Source: Formosa sp. (GTDB lineage Bacteria > Bacteroidota > Bacteroidia > Flavobacteriales > Flavobacteriaceae). Taken from it: a stretch of 64,000 bases of DNA. The notes below the pieces were generated by a model. That model was given only the letters and a program-made list of their open reading frames with translations, had not been told where the DNA came from and made no database searches. The DNA lies in contig JABHDE010000033.1 in NCBI GenBank assembly GCA_018673215.1, positions 1 through 64,000 of the forward strand, written 5' to 3'. The translations under genes were made by a program, and so were the position numbers. How positions within the stretch are numbered: position 1 is the first letter of the stretch; each line of letters starts with the position of its first letter. Positions 1-8,490 of this stretch are shown here, one piece after another.

Positions 1-357
1 CCAGCCAGATTGCATAAAATAATGATCGCCCTTAATTTCTAATCTTTTAACTCCTTTTTTCCAAGCCTCTTGTGTTTTATCAAGAGATAAATACACAAAA
101 TCAACTTCTAGAAATTCTTCTTGTAATGCTTTTACATTAGGCAAACTCACTAAACAATCTTTGCACCATGACGCCCATACATCTATAAAAACAGTATTGC
201 CTTGGTGATTTTCTAAAATATTTTTAAACAAAATAGGTTCGCCATTTAACGTGATAAATTCATCGTTTAAAGCGGCTTCTGAAAACTGAGTTTCAATACG
301 ATTTTGACAACTTAGAAATGTGGTAACTAGAAGGAATGCTAAAAAAATATTTTTCAT
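1..357 (-). CDS. TlpA-like thioredoxin-fold lipoprotein (C-terminus cut by window edge)
   Basis: Open from an ATG at 357 to the window edge; 119 codons are visible. The N-terminus is a lipoprotein signal peptide with lipobox FLSC (Cys17), so the protein should be membrane-anchored facing the periplasm. A WASWCKDC motif (Cys65 and Cys68) is the active site of TlpA/ResA-type thioredoxin-fold proteins, which reduce or exchange disulfides outside the cytoplasm. It is the last visible gene of a minus-strand run (DUF1599, DoxX/MauE-like, DppB-like permease, this gene), starting 13 bases after the permease stop. The DoxX/MauE-like neighbour also ends in a thioredoxin-like region, so the operon may have a thiol-redox theme (inference). 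The substrate is unknown. Confidence 0.85.
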   Translation of the reverse strand, partial: MKNIFLAFLLVTTFLSCQNRIETQFSEAALNDEFITLNGEPILFKNILENHQGNTVFIDVWASWCKDCLVSLPNVKALQEEFLEVDFVYLSLDKTQEAWKKGVKRLEIKGDHYFMQSGW

Positions 358-370
358 ATTAAAATTCAAT

Positions 371-1450
371 TTAAGGGTTCAGTTTAATTTTTGGGTCTAA
401 GTAAGTGTAAATAACATCGACTAGAATATTAATTAGTACAAAAGTAAGGGCAATTATTAAAACAGCCCCCATAATTACGGGTAAATCTAGGGTATTTAAT
501 GCATTTACAATTTCTTTCCCCAAACCATTCCAAGAAAAAATATATTCTACAAACACGGCTCCAGCCAATAACGAAGCAAACCAGCCTGAAATAGCGGTCA
601 CTACAGGGTTGAGCGCATTTTTCATTGCATGATGAAGAATAATTTTAAATTCACTCAATCCTTTAGCCCTTGCAGTACGTATGTAATCCTGATTAAATAC
701 TTCCAATAAAGAATTACGCATCAACTGGGTGACAACTGCTAAAGGACGAATTCCTAAAACCATTGCGGGTAATATTAAGTTTTTTAGTTTTAATTGGTAA
801 ACCTCTCCGAAGTCATCCAGTTCATAAAGACTGCCTGTCATTTCTAAACCAGTGTAGTGGTGTAATAAAAATCCAAAAATCCAAGCAGCTAAAATAGCAC
901 TGAAAAAAGAAGGTAAACTCATCCCAAACGTACTAACTACCAAGATGGTCTTATCCACCCAGTGGTCCTTGTATAAAGCCGAAATCACTCCTAAAAAGAG
1001 TCCTAATGTCAATGCTACAAAAATTGATGCGACCGCTAATATAATAGTGTTTGGCAGGGTTTCTTTTAGGATTTGACTGACTTCTTTTCCTTGCTTTGTA
1101 AAGGATGTTCTAAGGTATGGAAATTTAAAAACAACTGTATTTTTAGCGGTTTTAAAAAGGGGTTGATAACTATAAGAATGTGATTCTAAAAAGGTGTAAT
1201 CGTCTGAGTCGTTAGAATGGAATGAGAGCGGCGAGAGATCATTTAGATAATATAAGTACTGTGTGAGTACGGGCTGATCAAAACCATATTTTTGTTTAAC
1301 GATTGCCAATTGAGTTTGGTCTTCATTCTGACCTAGCATCATTTGCGCAGGATCTCCCGGTAAAACATTAAATAGAAAAAAAATAGTGGTGACAACTCCT
1401 AAAAGTGTCCAAAATGAATGATGTATTTTTTTTAGAATATAACTCAACAA
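371..1450 (-). CDS. DppB-type ABC transporter permease (peptide/nickel family)
   Basis: A 359-aa inner-membrane permease of the dipeptide/oligopeptide/nickel type. It has one N-terminal membrane segment (about 12-30), then a soluble insertion of roughly 100 residues, then about five hydrophobic segments from residue 130 on. The cytoplasmic EAA loop, which docks the ATPase, is visible as ARAKGLSEFKI...NALNPVV near residues 258-280. The start codon is TTG (1450); the next residues LSYILKK fit the usual N-terminus of the family and no ATG lies nearby. The gene follows the DoxX-like gene by 5 bases. No second permease, ATPase or binding protein is in the window, so its partners must lie elsewhere, as is often the case in Bacteroidota. 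Confidence 0.88.
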   Translation of the reverse strand: MLSYILKKIHHSFWTLLGVVTTIFFLFNVLPGDPAQMMLGQNEDQTQLAIVKQKYGFDQPVLTQYLYYLNDLSPLSFHSNDSDDYTFLESHSYSYQPLFKTAKNTVVFKFPYLRTSFTKQGKEVSQILKETLPNTIILAVASIFVALTLGLFLGVISALYKDHWVDKTILVVSTFGMSLPSFFSAILAAWIFGFLLHHYTGLEMTGSLYELDDFGEVYQLKLKNLILPAMVLGIRPLAVVTQLMRNSLLEVFNQDYIRTARAKGLSEFKIILHHAMKNALNPVVTAISGWFASLLAGAVFVEYIFSWNGLGKEIVNALNTLDLPVIMGAVLIIALTFVLINILVDVIYTYLDPKIKLNP

Positions 1451-1455
1451 AGGGC

Positions 1456-2550
1456 TTAAAGATCTAAGTTTTCAATATCCTTCCAATGTACTTTTTGTTG
1501 GACCGTCCCTCTATTTAGTTCCAATACTCCTGGATTGGAACGAACCACTGTTTTGAGGGCTTTTTCGTCACACAAATAAAACTCAAAATCAAGTCCGTAG
1601 GTTTCATTTACATAGGAAATTGCATCTTTTCCTGACGCACTTATTCCTATTACAGTATATCCTTTAGATTGTGCTTTTTTAGATAAAGCTTTCAGTTTCA
1701 GTAGCCCTTCTTTTTCTGATGTTTCTAAATTGTAGCATACAATCATGATCAACTTGTCTTGGGCAAGAAATTCGTCAGTTAAATCTTCTTCTTCTGATTC
1801 TATCGAAAAATCTAAAATAGAAGGTTGATATCCTTCGTCAATAACTTTGGTTTCGACACTCACATAATCTCCTTCAATAGTTGGATAAGACCCGTCGGTT
1901 ACAATTATTTCCTCTTCTCCATTTACATTAAAAACCCACGTGAATTCTTGAATGGCTTTGGGTGCATCTTTAGGAGTACTCATGTTTTCGATGAGATTAT
2001 CTCCTATTTTATAAGCTCTAAAATCTATGCTTGGTAAATGCATTAATACATGGTTTCCAAATGCGAGGCAAGCTAAAAAACTCAAAAGTGCAATAATGGT
2101 GGTGGGTAAAGGTTTAAATATTGGGTTGATATATGTTTTTCCGAAAAATAAAATCAATACAAAAACCAACAAAATAACATCTTTGGTAAAGCTTTCCCAG
2201 GGAGTTAACTTCAAAGCATCTCCAAAACACCCACAGTCCTTTACTTTATCAAAATATGCGGAATAAAAAGTTAGAAATGTAAAAAACACTATCATAAGCA
2301 ATAAGCTCCAGACAGTGAATTTTGGCTTATATCCAATTAGTAAAAACACGCCTAGAACCACTTCAAAAACCACAACCAAAACAGATATAATAAGTGCATA
2401 GGGCTCTAAAAAAGGGATGTTAAGAACTTCTGCACTAAAATATTCTTGAAGTTTATACGAAAACCCTAAAGGATCATTGAGTTTTATAAACCCTGAAATT
2501 ATAAATAAAATTCCTACAAAAATACGCGAGAAAGGAACTAAGAATTTCAT
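1456..2550 (-). CDS. DoxX/MauE-like membrane protein with thioredoxin-like C-terminus (BT_3928 type)
   Basis: A 364-aa protein in two parts. Residues 1-145 form four membrane helices of the DoxX/MauE type, with a short Cys-Gly-Cys between helices 3 and 4 (DCGCFGD). A further helix lies near 150-170, followed by a soluble half whose end (about 265-364) reads like a thioredoxin/peroxiredoxin fold without a CxxC motif. The family is widespread in Bacteroidota (BT_3928-like). MauE-like proteins are linked to disulfide chemistry at the membrane, but no reaction has been settled for this branch. It starts 1 base after the DUF1599 gene and is followed by the permease. In other Bacteroidota the DUF1599-DoxX pair often precedes tpiA; that gene is absent here. 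Confidence 0.82.
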   Translation of the reverse strand: MKFLVPFSRIFVGILFIISGFIKLNDPLGFSYKLQEYFSAEVLNIPFLEPYALIISVLVVVFEVVLGVFLLIGYKPKFTVWSLLLMIVFFTFLTFYSAYFDKVKDCGCFGDALKLTPWESFTKDVILLVFVLILFFGKTYINPIFKPLPTTIIALLSFLACLAFGNHVLMHLPSIDFRAYKIGDNLIENMSTPKDAPKAIQEFTWVFNVNGEEEIIVTDGSYPTIEGDYVSVETKVIDEGYQPSILDFSIESEEEDLTDEFLAQDKLIMIVCYNLETSEKEGLLKLKALSKKAQSKGYTVIGISASGKDAISYVNETYGLDFEFYLCDEKALKTVVRSNPGVLELNRGTVQQKVHWKDIENLDL

Positions 2551-2551
2551 A

Positions 2552-3091
2552 TTAAGATTCGTTTAAGTGAATTAAAGCAAAAATGGCATAATTAATCATG
2601 TCTTGATAGTTGGCATCGATTCCTTCACTGACTAAAGTATGACCAGCATTGTCTTCTATTTGTTTGACTCGTAATAATTTTTGTAAAATCAAATCCGTTA
2701 AAGAACTCACACGCATGTCGCGCCAAGCCTCTCCATAATCATGATTTTTGTCCAACATCAACTGTTTGGTGATGATAATTTTACTTTCATACAAAGCAAC
2801 CGCTTCATCAAATGACAAGTCAGGTTGCTCAGCAATTCCCTTTTCAATCTGAATTAGGGCCATCACACAATAATTAATAATCCCTACAAATTCGCTTGCA
2901 GCTCCTTCATTAACTTTTTGAACAGCGTTTTGCTGAAGCCCTCTAATGCGTTGTGCCTTGATAAAAATTTGGTCTGTTAAAGAAGGTAATCTTAGAATAC
3001 GCCAAGCGCACCCATAGTCTTTCATTTTTTTACTGAACAGTTCTTGACAGACTTGTACAACAGCATCGTATTCTTTTGAAGTATTTTGCAT
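2552..3091 (-). CDS. DUF1599 family protein (two tandem copies of one domain)
   Basis: A 179-aa soluble protein made of two copies of the same roughly 85-residue unit. Each carries K(M/N)xDYGxAWR, then SLTDxI/L, a basic helix, and a final INYxxxALI. The first copy spans about 8-85 and the second about 92-178. The unit resembles the all-alpha MazG/nucleotide-pyrophosphohydrolase-like group to which DUF1599 has been compared, but no activity is established. It is the first gene of the minus-strand operon that continues into the DoxX-like gene (1-base gap). Its ATG at 3091 lies 105 bases from the likely folP start, so the two are divergently expressed. Confidence 0.87.
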   Translation of the reverse strand: MQNTSKEYDAVVQVCQELFSKKMKDYGCAWRILRLPSLTDQIFIKAQRIRGLQQNAVQKVNEGAASEFVGIINYCVMALIQIEKGIAEQPDLSFDEAVALYESKIIITKQLMLDKNHDYGEAWRDMRVSSLTDLILQKLLRVKQIEDNAGHTLVSEGIDANYQDMINYAIFALIHLNES

Positions 3092-3196
3092 GAAATAAAT
3101 CGAATTTTCCGTAAATTTCGCTTAAAATATTCAAAACATCAAGATTTATGGTTTAAAGTTTTAAATCTTGGCAAAAACAACCAACAAGACCTTTTT

Positions 3197-4021
3197 ATGA
3201 CACTCAATTGTAACGGCCAACTAATTGATCTGTATACACCTAAAGTAATGGGTATTCTAAACATTACTCCAGATTCATTTTATGATGGTGGACGCTTTAA
3301 AAGCGAAAAAAGTATTTTGGATCAAGTTGAAAAACTATTAAAAGAAGGTGCTACTTTTATAGATATTGGTGCATACAGCTCGCGACCAGGTGCAGATTTT
3401 GTTTCTGAAGAAGAAGAGTTAAAACGGCTTATTCCTATTGTAAAAGCTGTAGTCCATAATTTTCCTAAAAGTATAATCTCTATTGACAGCTTTAGAAGTC
3501 GAGTGATCAAAACCGCCGTGGAAGCAGGAGCTGCAATTGTCAATGATATATCTGGGGGACAACAAGATCCTCTAATGTATGAAACCGTTGGAACGCTTGG
3601 TGTTCCCTACATAATGATGCACATGCGAGGAACGCCAAAAACCATGCAACAAATGACGAATTACTCAGATGTGGTTAAAGAAGTCTTTACCTATTTTTCA
3701 GAACGAGTTGAGTTTGCTAGAACTCATCAAATAAATGATATCATTTTAGATCTAGGGTTTGGATTTTCTAAAACTTTAGAACAAAACTTTGAGCTTTTAG
3801 GGATGTTAGATTATTATACAAATTTGAACCTCCCTATTTTGGCTGGGATTTCTAGAAAATCTATGGTTTATAAAACCTTAAATACTACTGCAGACCAAGC
3901 GCTAAACGGAAGCACGGCACTTCATATGGTAGCACTTCAAAAGGGTGCAAAACTTTTGAGGGTGCACGATGTAAAAGAAGCAATGGAATGTATTCAACTT
4001 TATGGAGCACTTCAAAAATAG
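3197..4021 (+). CDS. folP: Dihydropteroate synthase
   Basis: Condenses 6-hydroxymethyl-dihydropterin diphosphate with p-aminobenzoate to give dihydropteroate, a cytosolic step of folate synthesis and the sulfonamide target. All family signatures are present: GILNITPDSF (about 19-28), DIGAYSSRPGA, the DSFRSRV and NDISGG strands, MHMRGTPKTMQ, DLGFGFSKT, GISRKS and the final RVHD. I place the start at ATG 3197 (274 aa), the usual family length. The reading frame stays open upstream to an ATG at 3086, but that would overlap the divergent DUF1599 start and add 37 residues that do not look like this family. The next gene is cdaA, 44 bases on, a pairing common in Bacteroidota. Confidence 0.96.
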   Translation: MTLNCNGQLIDLYTPKVMGILNITPDSFYDGGRFKSEKSILDQVEKLLKEGATFIDIGAYSSRPGADFVSEEEELKRLIPIVKAVVHNFPKSIISIDSFRSRVIKTAVEAGAAIVNDISGGQQDPLMYETVGTLGVPYIMMHMRGTPKTMQQMTNYSDVVKEVFTYFSERVEFARTHQINDIILDLGFGFSKTLEQNFELLGMLDYYTNLNLPILAGISRKSMVYKTLNTTADQALNGSTALHMVALQKGAKLLRVHDVKEAMECIQLYGALQK

Positions 4022-4065
4022 AGTTCATTTAATATTCATTATATTTATTAAAAATTTCAAACTCA

Positions 4066-4851
4066 GTGGACATATTCAAAGACTTATTAAATTTCAATAT
4101 ATTAGATATAATCGACATCATTTTAGTCGCATTTTTACTGTACTATATCTACAAATTAATTAAGGGAACAGTCGCTATTAATATCTTTTTTGGGATCGTT
4201 ATTTTTTACCTGTTTTACTTATTGGTAGATGTATTACAAATGCGTATGCTTAGTAATATTCTAGGGGGCTTTATGAGTGTTGGAATTATTGCGCTAATTG
4301 TTGTATTTCAACCTGAAATTCGTAAATTTCTATTAATGATTGGTTCTACAAATTTGAGTAAAAGTGGTTCTTTCTTGAAACGGATTAGTTTTGTAAATGC
4401 ACAGACTAATAACACTTCTGACGCTGAAGTCATCGTAAAGGCATGTACCAAAATGGGCAGTTCAGAAACAGGGGCACTCATTGTGATTGAACGCAACAAT
4501 AATTTAGATTTTTTAGTAGAAACTGGAGATGAGATGGAAATTTCGGTTACACAACCTATATTAGAGAGTATCTTTTTTAAGAACAGCCCACTACATGATG
4601 GTGCTATTATAATTTCAAATAATATCATCAAAGCAACCCGAGTGATTCTACCTGTAAATAACGAAAAAAACATTCCTTCACGTTTTGGACTTCGTCACCG
4701 TGCAGCGATTGGTATCTCAGAAAAAACAGATGCACTGGCGCTTGTGGTAAGTGAAGAAACTGGACAACTTTCTTATATAAACAACGGAGAGTTTGTCATT
4801 TATACAGATACTCAAGATTTGATTATGAAAATTAAGTCTGACTTATCTTAA
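4066..4851 (+). CDS. cdaA: Diadenylate cyclase (c-di-AMP synthase), CdaA type
   Basis: Makes cyclic di-AMP from two ATP. The first 75-80 residues contain about three membrane helices; the DAC (DisA_N) domain follows. The two catalytic motifs are intact: DGA at residues 178-180 (in LHDGAIII) and RHR at 210-212 (in RHRAAIG). It begins with GTG at 4066; the N-terminal helix right after it and the normal family length (261 aa) support that start. It lies 44 bases after folP and is probably cotranscribed. Its stop is only 2 bases from the stop of the convergent ABC exporter, so no room remains for a terminator outside coding sequence. No YbbR-like partner or c-di-AMP phosphodiesterase is in the window. 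Confidence 0.95.
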   Translation: MDIFKDLLNFNILDIIDIILVAFLLYYIYKLIKGTVAINIFFGIVIFYLFYLLVDVLQMRMLSNILGGFMSVGIIALIVVFQPEIRKFLLMIGSTNLSKSGSFLKRISFVNAQTNNTSDAEVIVKACTKMGSSETGALIVIERNNNLDFLVETGDEMEISVTQPILESIFFKNSPLHDGAIIISNNIIKATRVILPVNNEKNIPSRFGLRHRAAIGISEKTDALALVVSEETGQLSYINNGEFVIYTDTQDLIMKIKSDLS

Positions 4852-4853
4852 TA

Positions 4854-6623
4854 CTAACTATCTTTAGTTAAAAACTGAGCATCGTATAAATTTCTATAAT
4901 GCCCTTCTTTGTTTTTTAGCAACTGTTTGTGAGTTCCCATTTCAACAATTTCGCCAGCATCCAATACAATAATCGTATCCGCTTTTTTGACTGTGGCCAA
5001 GCGATGGGCAATAACAATTGATGTACGACCGTGTGTGATTTTTTGAGTCGCCTTTTGAATCATTTGTTCGGCATAAGAATCTATTGAAGCAGTTGCTTCG
5101 TCCAATATTAATATTTTGGGATTGGTCACGTAGGCTCTTAAAAAAGAAATTAACTGACGCTGACCAGAAGACAGCATGACCCCTCGTTCTTTGACATTGT
5201 AATGATACCCTTGTGGCAAACTCATGATAAAATCATGGATACCAATTTCTTTAGCTGCAGCTTCTACTTGCGCCTCAGTAATATCTGGATTTTTGAGAGT
5301 AATATTATGTAGTATCGTATCTGCAAACAAAAACACATCTTGAAGCACCACAGCGATATTTTGCCTTAAATCCTTAACTGAAATTGTTTTAATGTCTTTC
5401 GAATCAATAGTAATAACTCCAGAGCTGATGTCATACAAACGGTTCAATAAATTTATGATAGTAGATTTTCCAGCACCCGTTGCCCCAACAATAGCAACTG
5501 TTTCGCCAGCATTTACCTTAAAGGACACCCCTTTTAATACAGGCTCATTTTCAATATAAGCAAAATTAACCTCTTTAAATTCTAAATCCCCCTTTACATT
5601 TTCAAGAACATCATCTCCATGGTCTTGGATATGAGAGTTGGTATCCAACACTTTAAAGACACGATCGGCAGCTACCATTCCCATTTGAAGGGTGTTAAAT
5701 TTATTGGCAATCTGATTGAGGGGTCTAAAAATCATTGGCACCATCATTATAAATGCGGTTAAATCTCCAATAGAGGCCGTTTGATCCAATACCGTGTTAA
5801 GACCACCAAGCCACACCACTACTGCTAAAGTTACGGATGATAACAGGTCTGCAATTGGGAAAAATACAGAATTATACCAAACTGTTTTGATCCACCCTTT
5901 TTTGTGGCGTTCGTTGATAGCTCTAAAATTTTCAGACTCAATTTGTTCTCTAGCAAATATTTGAACAATTTTCATTCCAGTAATACGCTCTTGAACAAAA
6001 GAATTGAGATTTGAAACCTCGTTTCGGACGTCTTCAAATGCTTTTTTCATGTATCTCTGAAACACCTTGGTGGCGATCAAAACGATTGGCAACGTACAAA
6101 ATACAATGACACTCAGGCGCCAGTTCATATAAAACATAACTCCTCCTACCACACTCATTTTTAAAATATCACTAAAAATCATGAACAGCCCTTCTCCAAA
6201 AATATCAGCAATACGTTCCATATCAGTCACCGTTCTAGTAATTAAAACTCCTACTGACGAGTTGTCAAAATATTTCATTTTAAAGGCAAGGATATGGTTA
6301 AAAAGCTTAATACGAATGTCTCTTACCACAGATTGACCCAACCAACTTGCATAATAAATAAACAATAAATTACAAGTTACTTCGAGGACCAACAACCCTA
6401 GCATGATCAGCATATAGTTTAGAAAACCAGGTTCAAATTTCTGTTCAATATTTTGATCAATAGCCAGCTGCAAAACTTTAGGCCGAAGGGCTCCAAAAGT
6501 TGCCAAACCAATGACGGTAGTCAGTGCAAGAATAAAAAACCCAGTGTAAGGTTTAATATAATGCAGCAACCTTTTGAATAACTGTGCATCAAAAACTTTG
6601 CTCTTAGCTTTCTTTGTGAACAT
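4854..6623 (-). CDS. ABC exporter, fused membrane and ATPase domains (MsbA-like)
   Basis: A 589-aa half-transporter expected to work as a homodimer in the inner membrane. Residues about 15-320 hold six membrane helices (ABC_membrane type). The nucleotide-binding domain follows with Walker A GATGAGKST (about 380), signature LSSGQRQ, Walker B LILDEATASID and the H-loop IAHR. The order is that of MsbA and multidrug/lipid exporters, but the substrate cannot be read from the sequence. Its ATG lies inside the end of truA (20-base overlap), so the two are cotranscribed. The 3' end meets cdaA convergently with 2 bases between stops. Confidence 0.92.
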   Translation of the reverse strand: MFTKKAKSKVFDAQLFKRLLHYIKPYTGFFILALTTVIGLATFGALRPKVLQLAIDQNIEQKFEPGFLNYMLIMLGLLVLEVTCNLLFIYYASWLGQSVVRDIRIKLFNHILAFKMKYFDNSSVGVLITRTVTDMERIADIFGEGLFMIFSDILKMSVVGGVMFYMNWRLSVIVFCTLPIVLIATKVFQRYMKKAFEDVRNEVSNLNSFVQERITGMKIVQIFAREQIESENFRAINERHKKGWIKTVWYNSVFFPIADLLSSVTLAVVVWLGGLNTVLDQTASIGDLTAFIMMVPMIFRPLNQIANKFNTLQMGMVAADRVFKVLDTNSHIQDHGDDVLENVKGDLEFKEVNFAYIENEPVLKGVSFKVNAGETVAIVGATGAGKSTIINLLNRLYDISSGVITIDSKDIKTISVKDLRQNIAVVLQDVFLFADTILHNITLKNPDITEAQVEAAAKEIGIHDFIMSLPQGYHYNVKERGVMLSSGQRQLISFLRAYVTNPKILILDEATASIDSYAEQMIQKATQKITHGRTSIVIAHRLATVKKADTIIVLDAGEIVEMGTHKQLLKNKEGHYRNLYDAQFLTKDS

Positions 6624-7359
6624 AAATTGATTTTGGATATTCTATATTAATTAAATAAAGTCCGTGTGCTGGTGCTGATGTGCCTGCATTAGATCTGTTT
6701 TTTGAAGAAATAATCTCATGAAACTCTTCTAAGGTTCTTTTTTTTGCGCCCACTTCAATCATGGTACCAACTATAGCACGTACCATGTTCCTAAGAAAAC
6801 GGTCTGCTTTAATTGTAAAATTAAGACTGTTGTTATTGACTTCCCATCGTGCCTCCATAACCGTACAGTCATACGTTTTTACATCTGTTTTCACTTTTGA
6901 AAAGCATTGAAAATCGGTGTATTTAAACAAAATTTTCGCTGCTTGATTCATCAAATCTACATCTAATGGAAGTGTATATGTAAATTCGTTTTCATATTTA
7001 AACGCATTTTTTTTTCTTGAAATCTTATAAACATAGGTTCTACTTAAAGCTTCAAAACGGGCATGTATATTCGGATACACTTGGTCGATCGTATTAATGT
7101 GTATATCTTTTGGAAGAAACACGTTGAGTTTATAAACAATGTCCTTGACGTCAATTTTAGTATCGATATCAAAGTGGGCTATCATTTGTTCTGCATGAAC
7201 TCCTGTATCCGTTCGCCCAGCTCCCATAGACTCTAAAGGAGCTCTCAAGACGGTACTGAGTGCATGATTCAGCTCCGCTTGAACCGTAGTAACATCGGGT
7301 TGAATTTGCCAGCCATGATAGGCACGACCATTATAAGATAAATCAATAAAATATCTCAA
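6604..7359 (-). CDS. truA: tRNA pseudouridine(38-40) synthase TruA
   Basis: Isomerises uridines 38-40 in the anticodon arm of tRNAs. At 251 aa it has the normal length. The catalytic motif GAGRTDTGVHA holds nucleophile Asp51; RFLRNMVRAIVG near 190-200 is the second conserved patch. Translation must begin at the TTG at 7359: the family's typical N-terminus RYFIDLSYNG follows at once and no ATG is available upstream before the promoter. A TATCTTTG -7 element lies 31 bases upstream on this strand. The gene overlaps the ABC exporter start by 20 bases. Confidence 0.95.
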   Translation of the reverse strand: MRYFIDLSYNGRAYHGWQIQPDVTTVQAELNHALSTVLRAPLESMGAGRTDTGVHAEQMIAHFDIDTKIDVKDIVYKLNVFLPKDIHINTIDQVYPNIHARFEALSRTYVYKISRKKNAFKYENEFTYTLPLDVDLMNQAAKILFKYTDFQCFSKVKTDVKTYDCTVMEARWEVNNNSLNFTIKADRFLRNMVRAIVGTMIEVGAKKRTLEEFHEIISSKNRSNAGTSAPAHGLYLINIEYPKSIYVHKES

Positions 7360-7369
7360 GCTAATTTGA

Positions 7370-7377
7370 TACTTTTG
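7370..7377 (+). promoter_or_regulatory. -7 promoter element of the phosphoesterase gene
   Basis: TACTTTTG fits the Bacteroidota sigma-A -7 consensus TAnnTTTG exactly, 62 bases before the ATG at 7440. No clear -33 TTG is seen at the right distance. It sits back to back with the truA -7 element (7390-7397, other strand). Confidence 0.55.
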
Positions 7378-7389
7378 TAGTTATAAAGA

Positions 7390-7397
7390 CAAAGATA
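7390..7397 (-). promoter_or_regulatory. -7 promoter element of truA
   Basis: On the minus strand this reads TATCTTTG, a perfect TAnnTTTG, placed 31 bases before the TTG start of truA. The two divergent -7 elements here are 12 bases apart, so both transcripts should begin near 7383 and two polymerases would compete for the site. Confidence 0.55.
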
Positions 7398-7439
7398 AAT
7401 AGACTTTATCATTAATAGCTTTCTCATTAACATTTTCTA

Positions 7440-7937
7440 ATGACAAAAATTTTATTACTCTCGGATACTCATAGTTATATGGGAGAAGAAATTCTAAAAC
7501 ACGTGAAACTGGCCGACGAAGTTTGGCATGCAGGCGATATTGGCGATCTGAAAGTTACGGATGCTATAAAAAAACTAAAGCCATTACGAGCTGTTTATGG
7601 AAATATTGACAGTTCTGAAGCACGTTTGGAATTTCCAGAGCATTTAAAATTTAAATGTGAAGGGGTTAAAGTTTGGATCACACACATAGGCGGGTATCCA
7701 GGGCGCTATGCCCCTGCCGTAAGAGACATGATTAAAGTGCACACTCCCAACCTGTTTATTAGTGGACATTCGCATATACTAAAGGTGATGAATGATAAAA
7801 AACTTAACCTCTTACACATGAACCCAGGAGCAGTTGGGACATATGGAATTCACACCGTCAGAACCATGCTTCGGTTTGAAATTTCAGGCGAGAAGATTCA
7901 AAATCTTGAAGTCATAGAATTTAAAAGAAACGCATAA
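7440..7937 (+). CDS. Calcineurin-like metallophosphoesterase, YfcE/MJ0936 type
   Basis: A 165-aa cytosolic two-metal phosphodiesterase. The full set of metal ligands is visible: DTH (Asp9, His11), GDIGD (Asp33), GNID (Asn55), TH (His82) and GHSH (His110, His112). Small members of this family hydrolyse phosphodiesters in vitro; the natural substrate is generally unknown, and nothing in the context narrows it. It stands alone between truA (divergent) and DUF4293 (convergent), with its own promoter and a terminator starting 3 bases after the stop. Confidence 0.9.
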   Translation: MTKILLLSDTHSYMGEEILKHVKLADEVWHAGDIGDLKVTDAIKKLKPLRAVYGNIDSSEARLEFPEHLKFKCEGVKVWITHIGGYPGRYAPAVRDMIKVHTPNLFISGHSHILKVMNDKKLNLLHMNPGAVGTYGIHTVRTMLRFEISGEKIQNLEVIEFKRNA

Positions 7938-7940
7938 AAA

Positions 7941-7968
7941 AACCCTGAGAAATCTCAAGGTTTTTTTT
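7941..7968 (+). terminator. Intrinsic terminator after the phosphoesterase gene
   Basis: A 9-bp stem with one mismatch (AACCCTGAG / CTCAAGGTT, loop AAAT) followed by a run of eight T. The A-run on its left side could let it also stop the convergent DUF4293 transcript. Confidence 0.75.
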
Positions 7969-7991
7969 CGCACTCTTACTACTAAAGTTAT

Positions 7992-8399
7992 TTACCTCAA
8001 CCGATCCACTGATTTTACAAGCGCCTCATCCTTTTTTATGGCTTTATTGGAAAAAACCAATAACACGATAGATAAAATAGGAAGGAGCAACCCAATACCT
8101 TTCTCAGAATTCGCAGTTTCTCCAGATACAGTTAGCAATCGATATATAAATAATCCTAGTAAAATTAAGTTTAATATAATATTTAAACGCCCTAATACAA
8201 ATTGGGTTTGCCTTGTTTTAAATAAAAAAATAGATATTAACGACAGCAAGGCTGATGCTAAGAATAAAATCATATACTCTAACGACTCAAAAGCAAATTC
8301 GGCACTCAGCTCTGTACTTCTCACGGGCAAAACTTGAGAAAGCCCCCCAGAACAAATGGCGGCAGATAATAAGTATAATGTTTGAATTCTTTGAAGCAT
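7992..8399 (-). CDS. DUF4293 family membrane protein
   Basis: A 135-aa integral membrane protein with four predicted helices (about 5-22, 40-60, 70-90, 103-120) and a short basic cytoplasmic end. The N-terminus MLQRIQTLYLL matches the DUF4293 family, which is restricted to Bacteroidota and commonly sits beside rho, as here (divergent, 210 bases). No function is known. A TATTTTTG -7 element lies 18 bases upstream of the ATG. Confidence 0.83.
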   Translation of the reverse strand: MLQRIQTLYLLSAAICSGGLSQVLPVRSTELSAEFAFESLEYMILFLASALLSLISIFLFKTRQTQFVLGRLNIILNLILLGLFIYRLLTVSGETANSEKGIGLLLPILSIVLLVFSNKAIKKDEALVKSVDRLR

Positions 8400-8417
8400 A
8401 TTTGATTAAATATACCA

Positions 8418-8425
8418 CAAAAATA
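8418..8425 (-). promoter_or_regulatory. -7 promoter element of the DUF4293 gene
   Basis: Reads TATTTTTG on the minus strand, a perfect TAnnTTTG, 18 bases before the ATG at 8399. No -33 TTG is evident. Confidence 0.5.
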
Positions 8426-8490
8426 ATAGTTTCTTTTTTATTACATCTATAAAAAGTTTAAAAATAAAGTCGTATAATTGCACATATAAC

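Noticed and set aside
3086-3196. N-terminal extension of folP from the ATG at 3086
   Set aside because: It overlaps the divergent DUF1599 start, and the 37 extra residues do not resemble dihydropteroate synthases.
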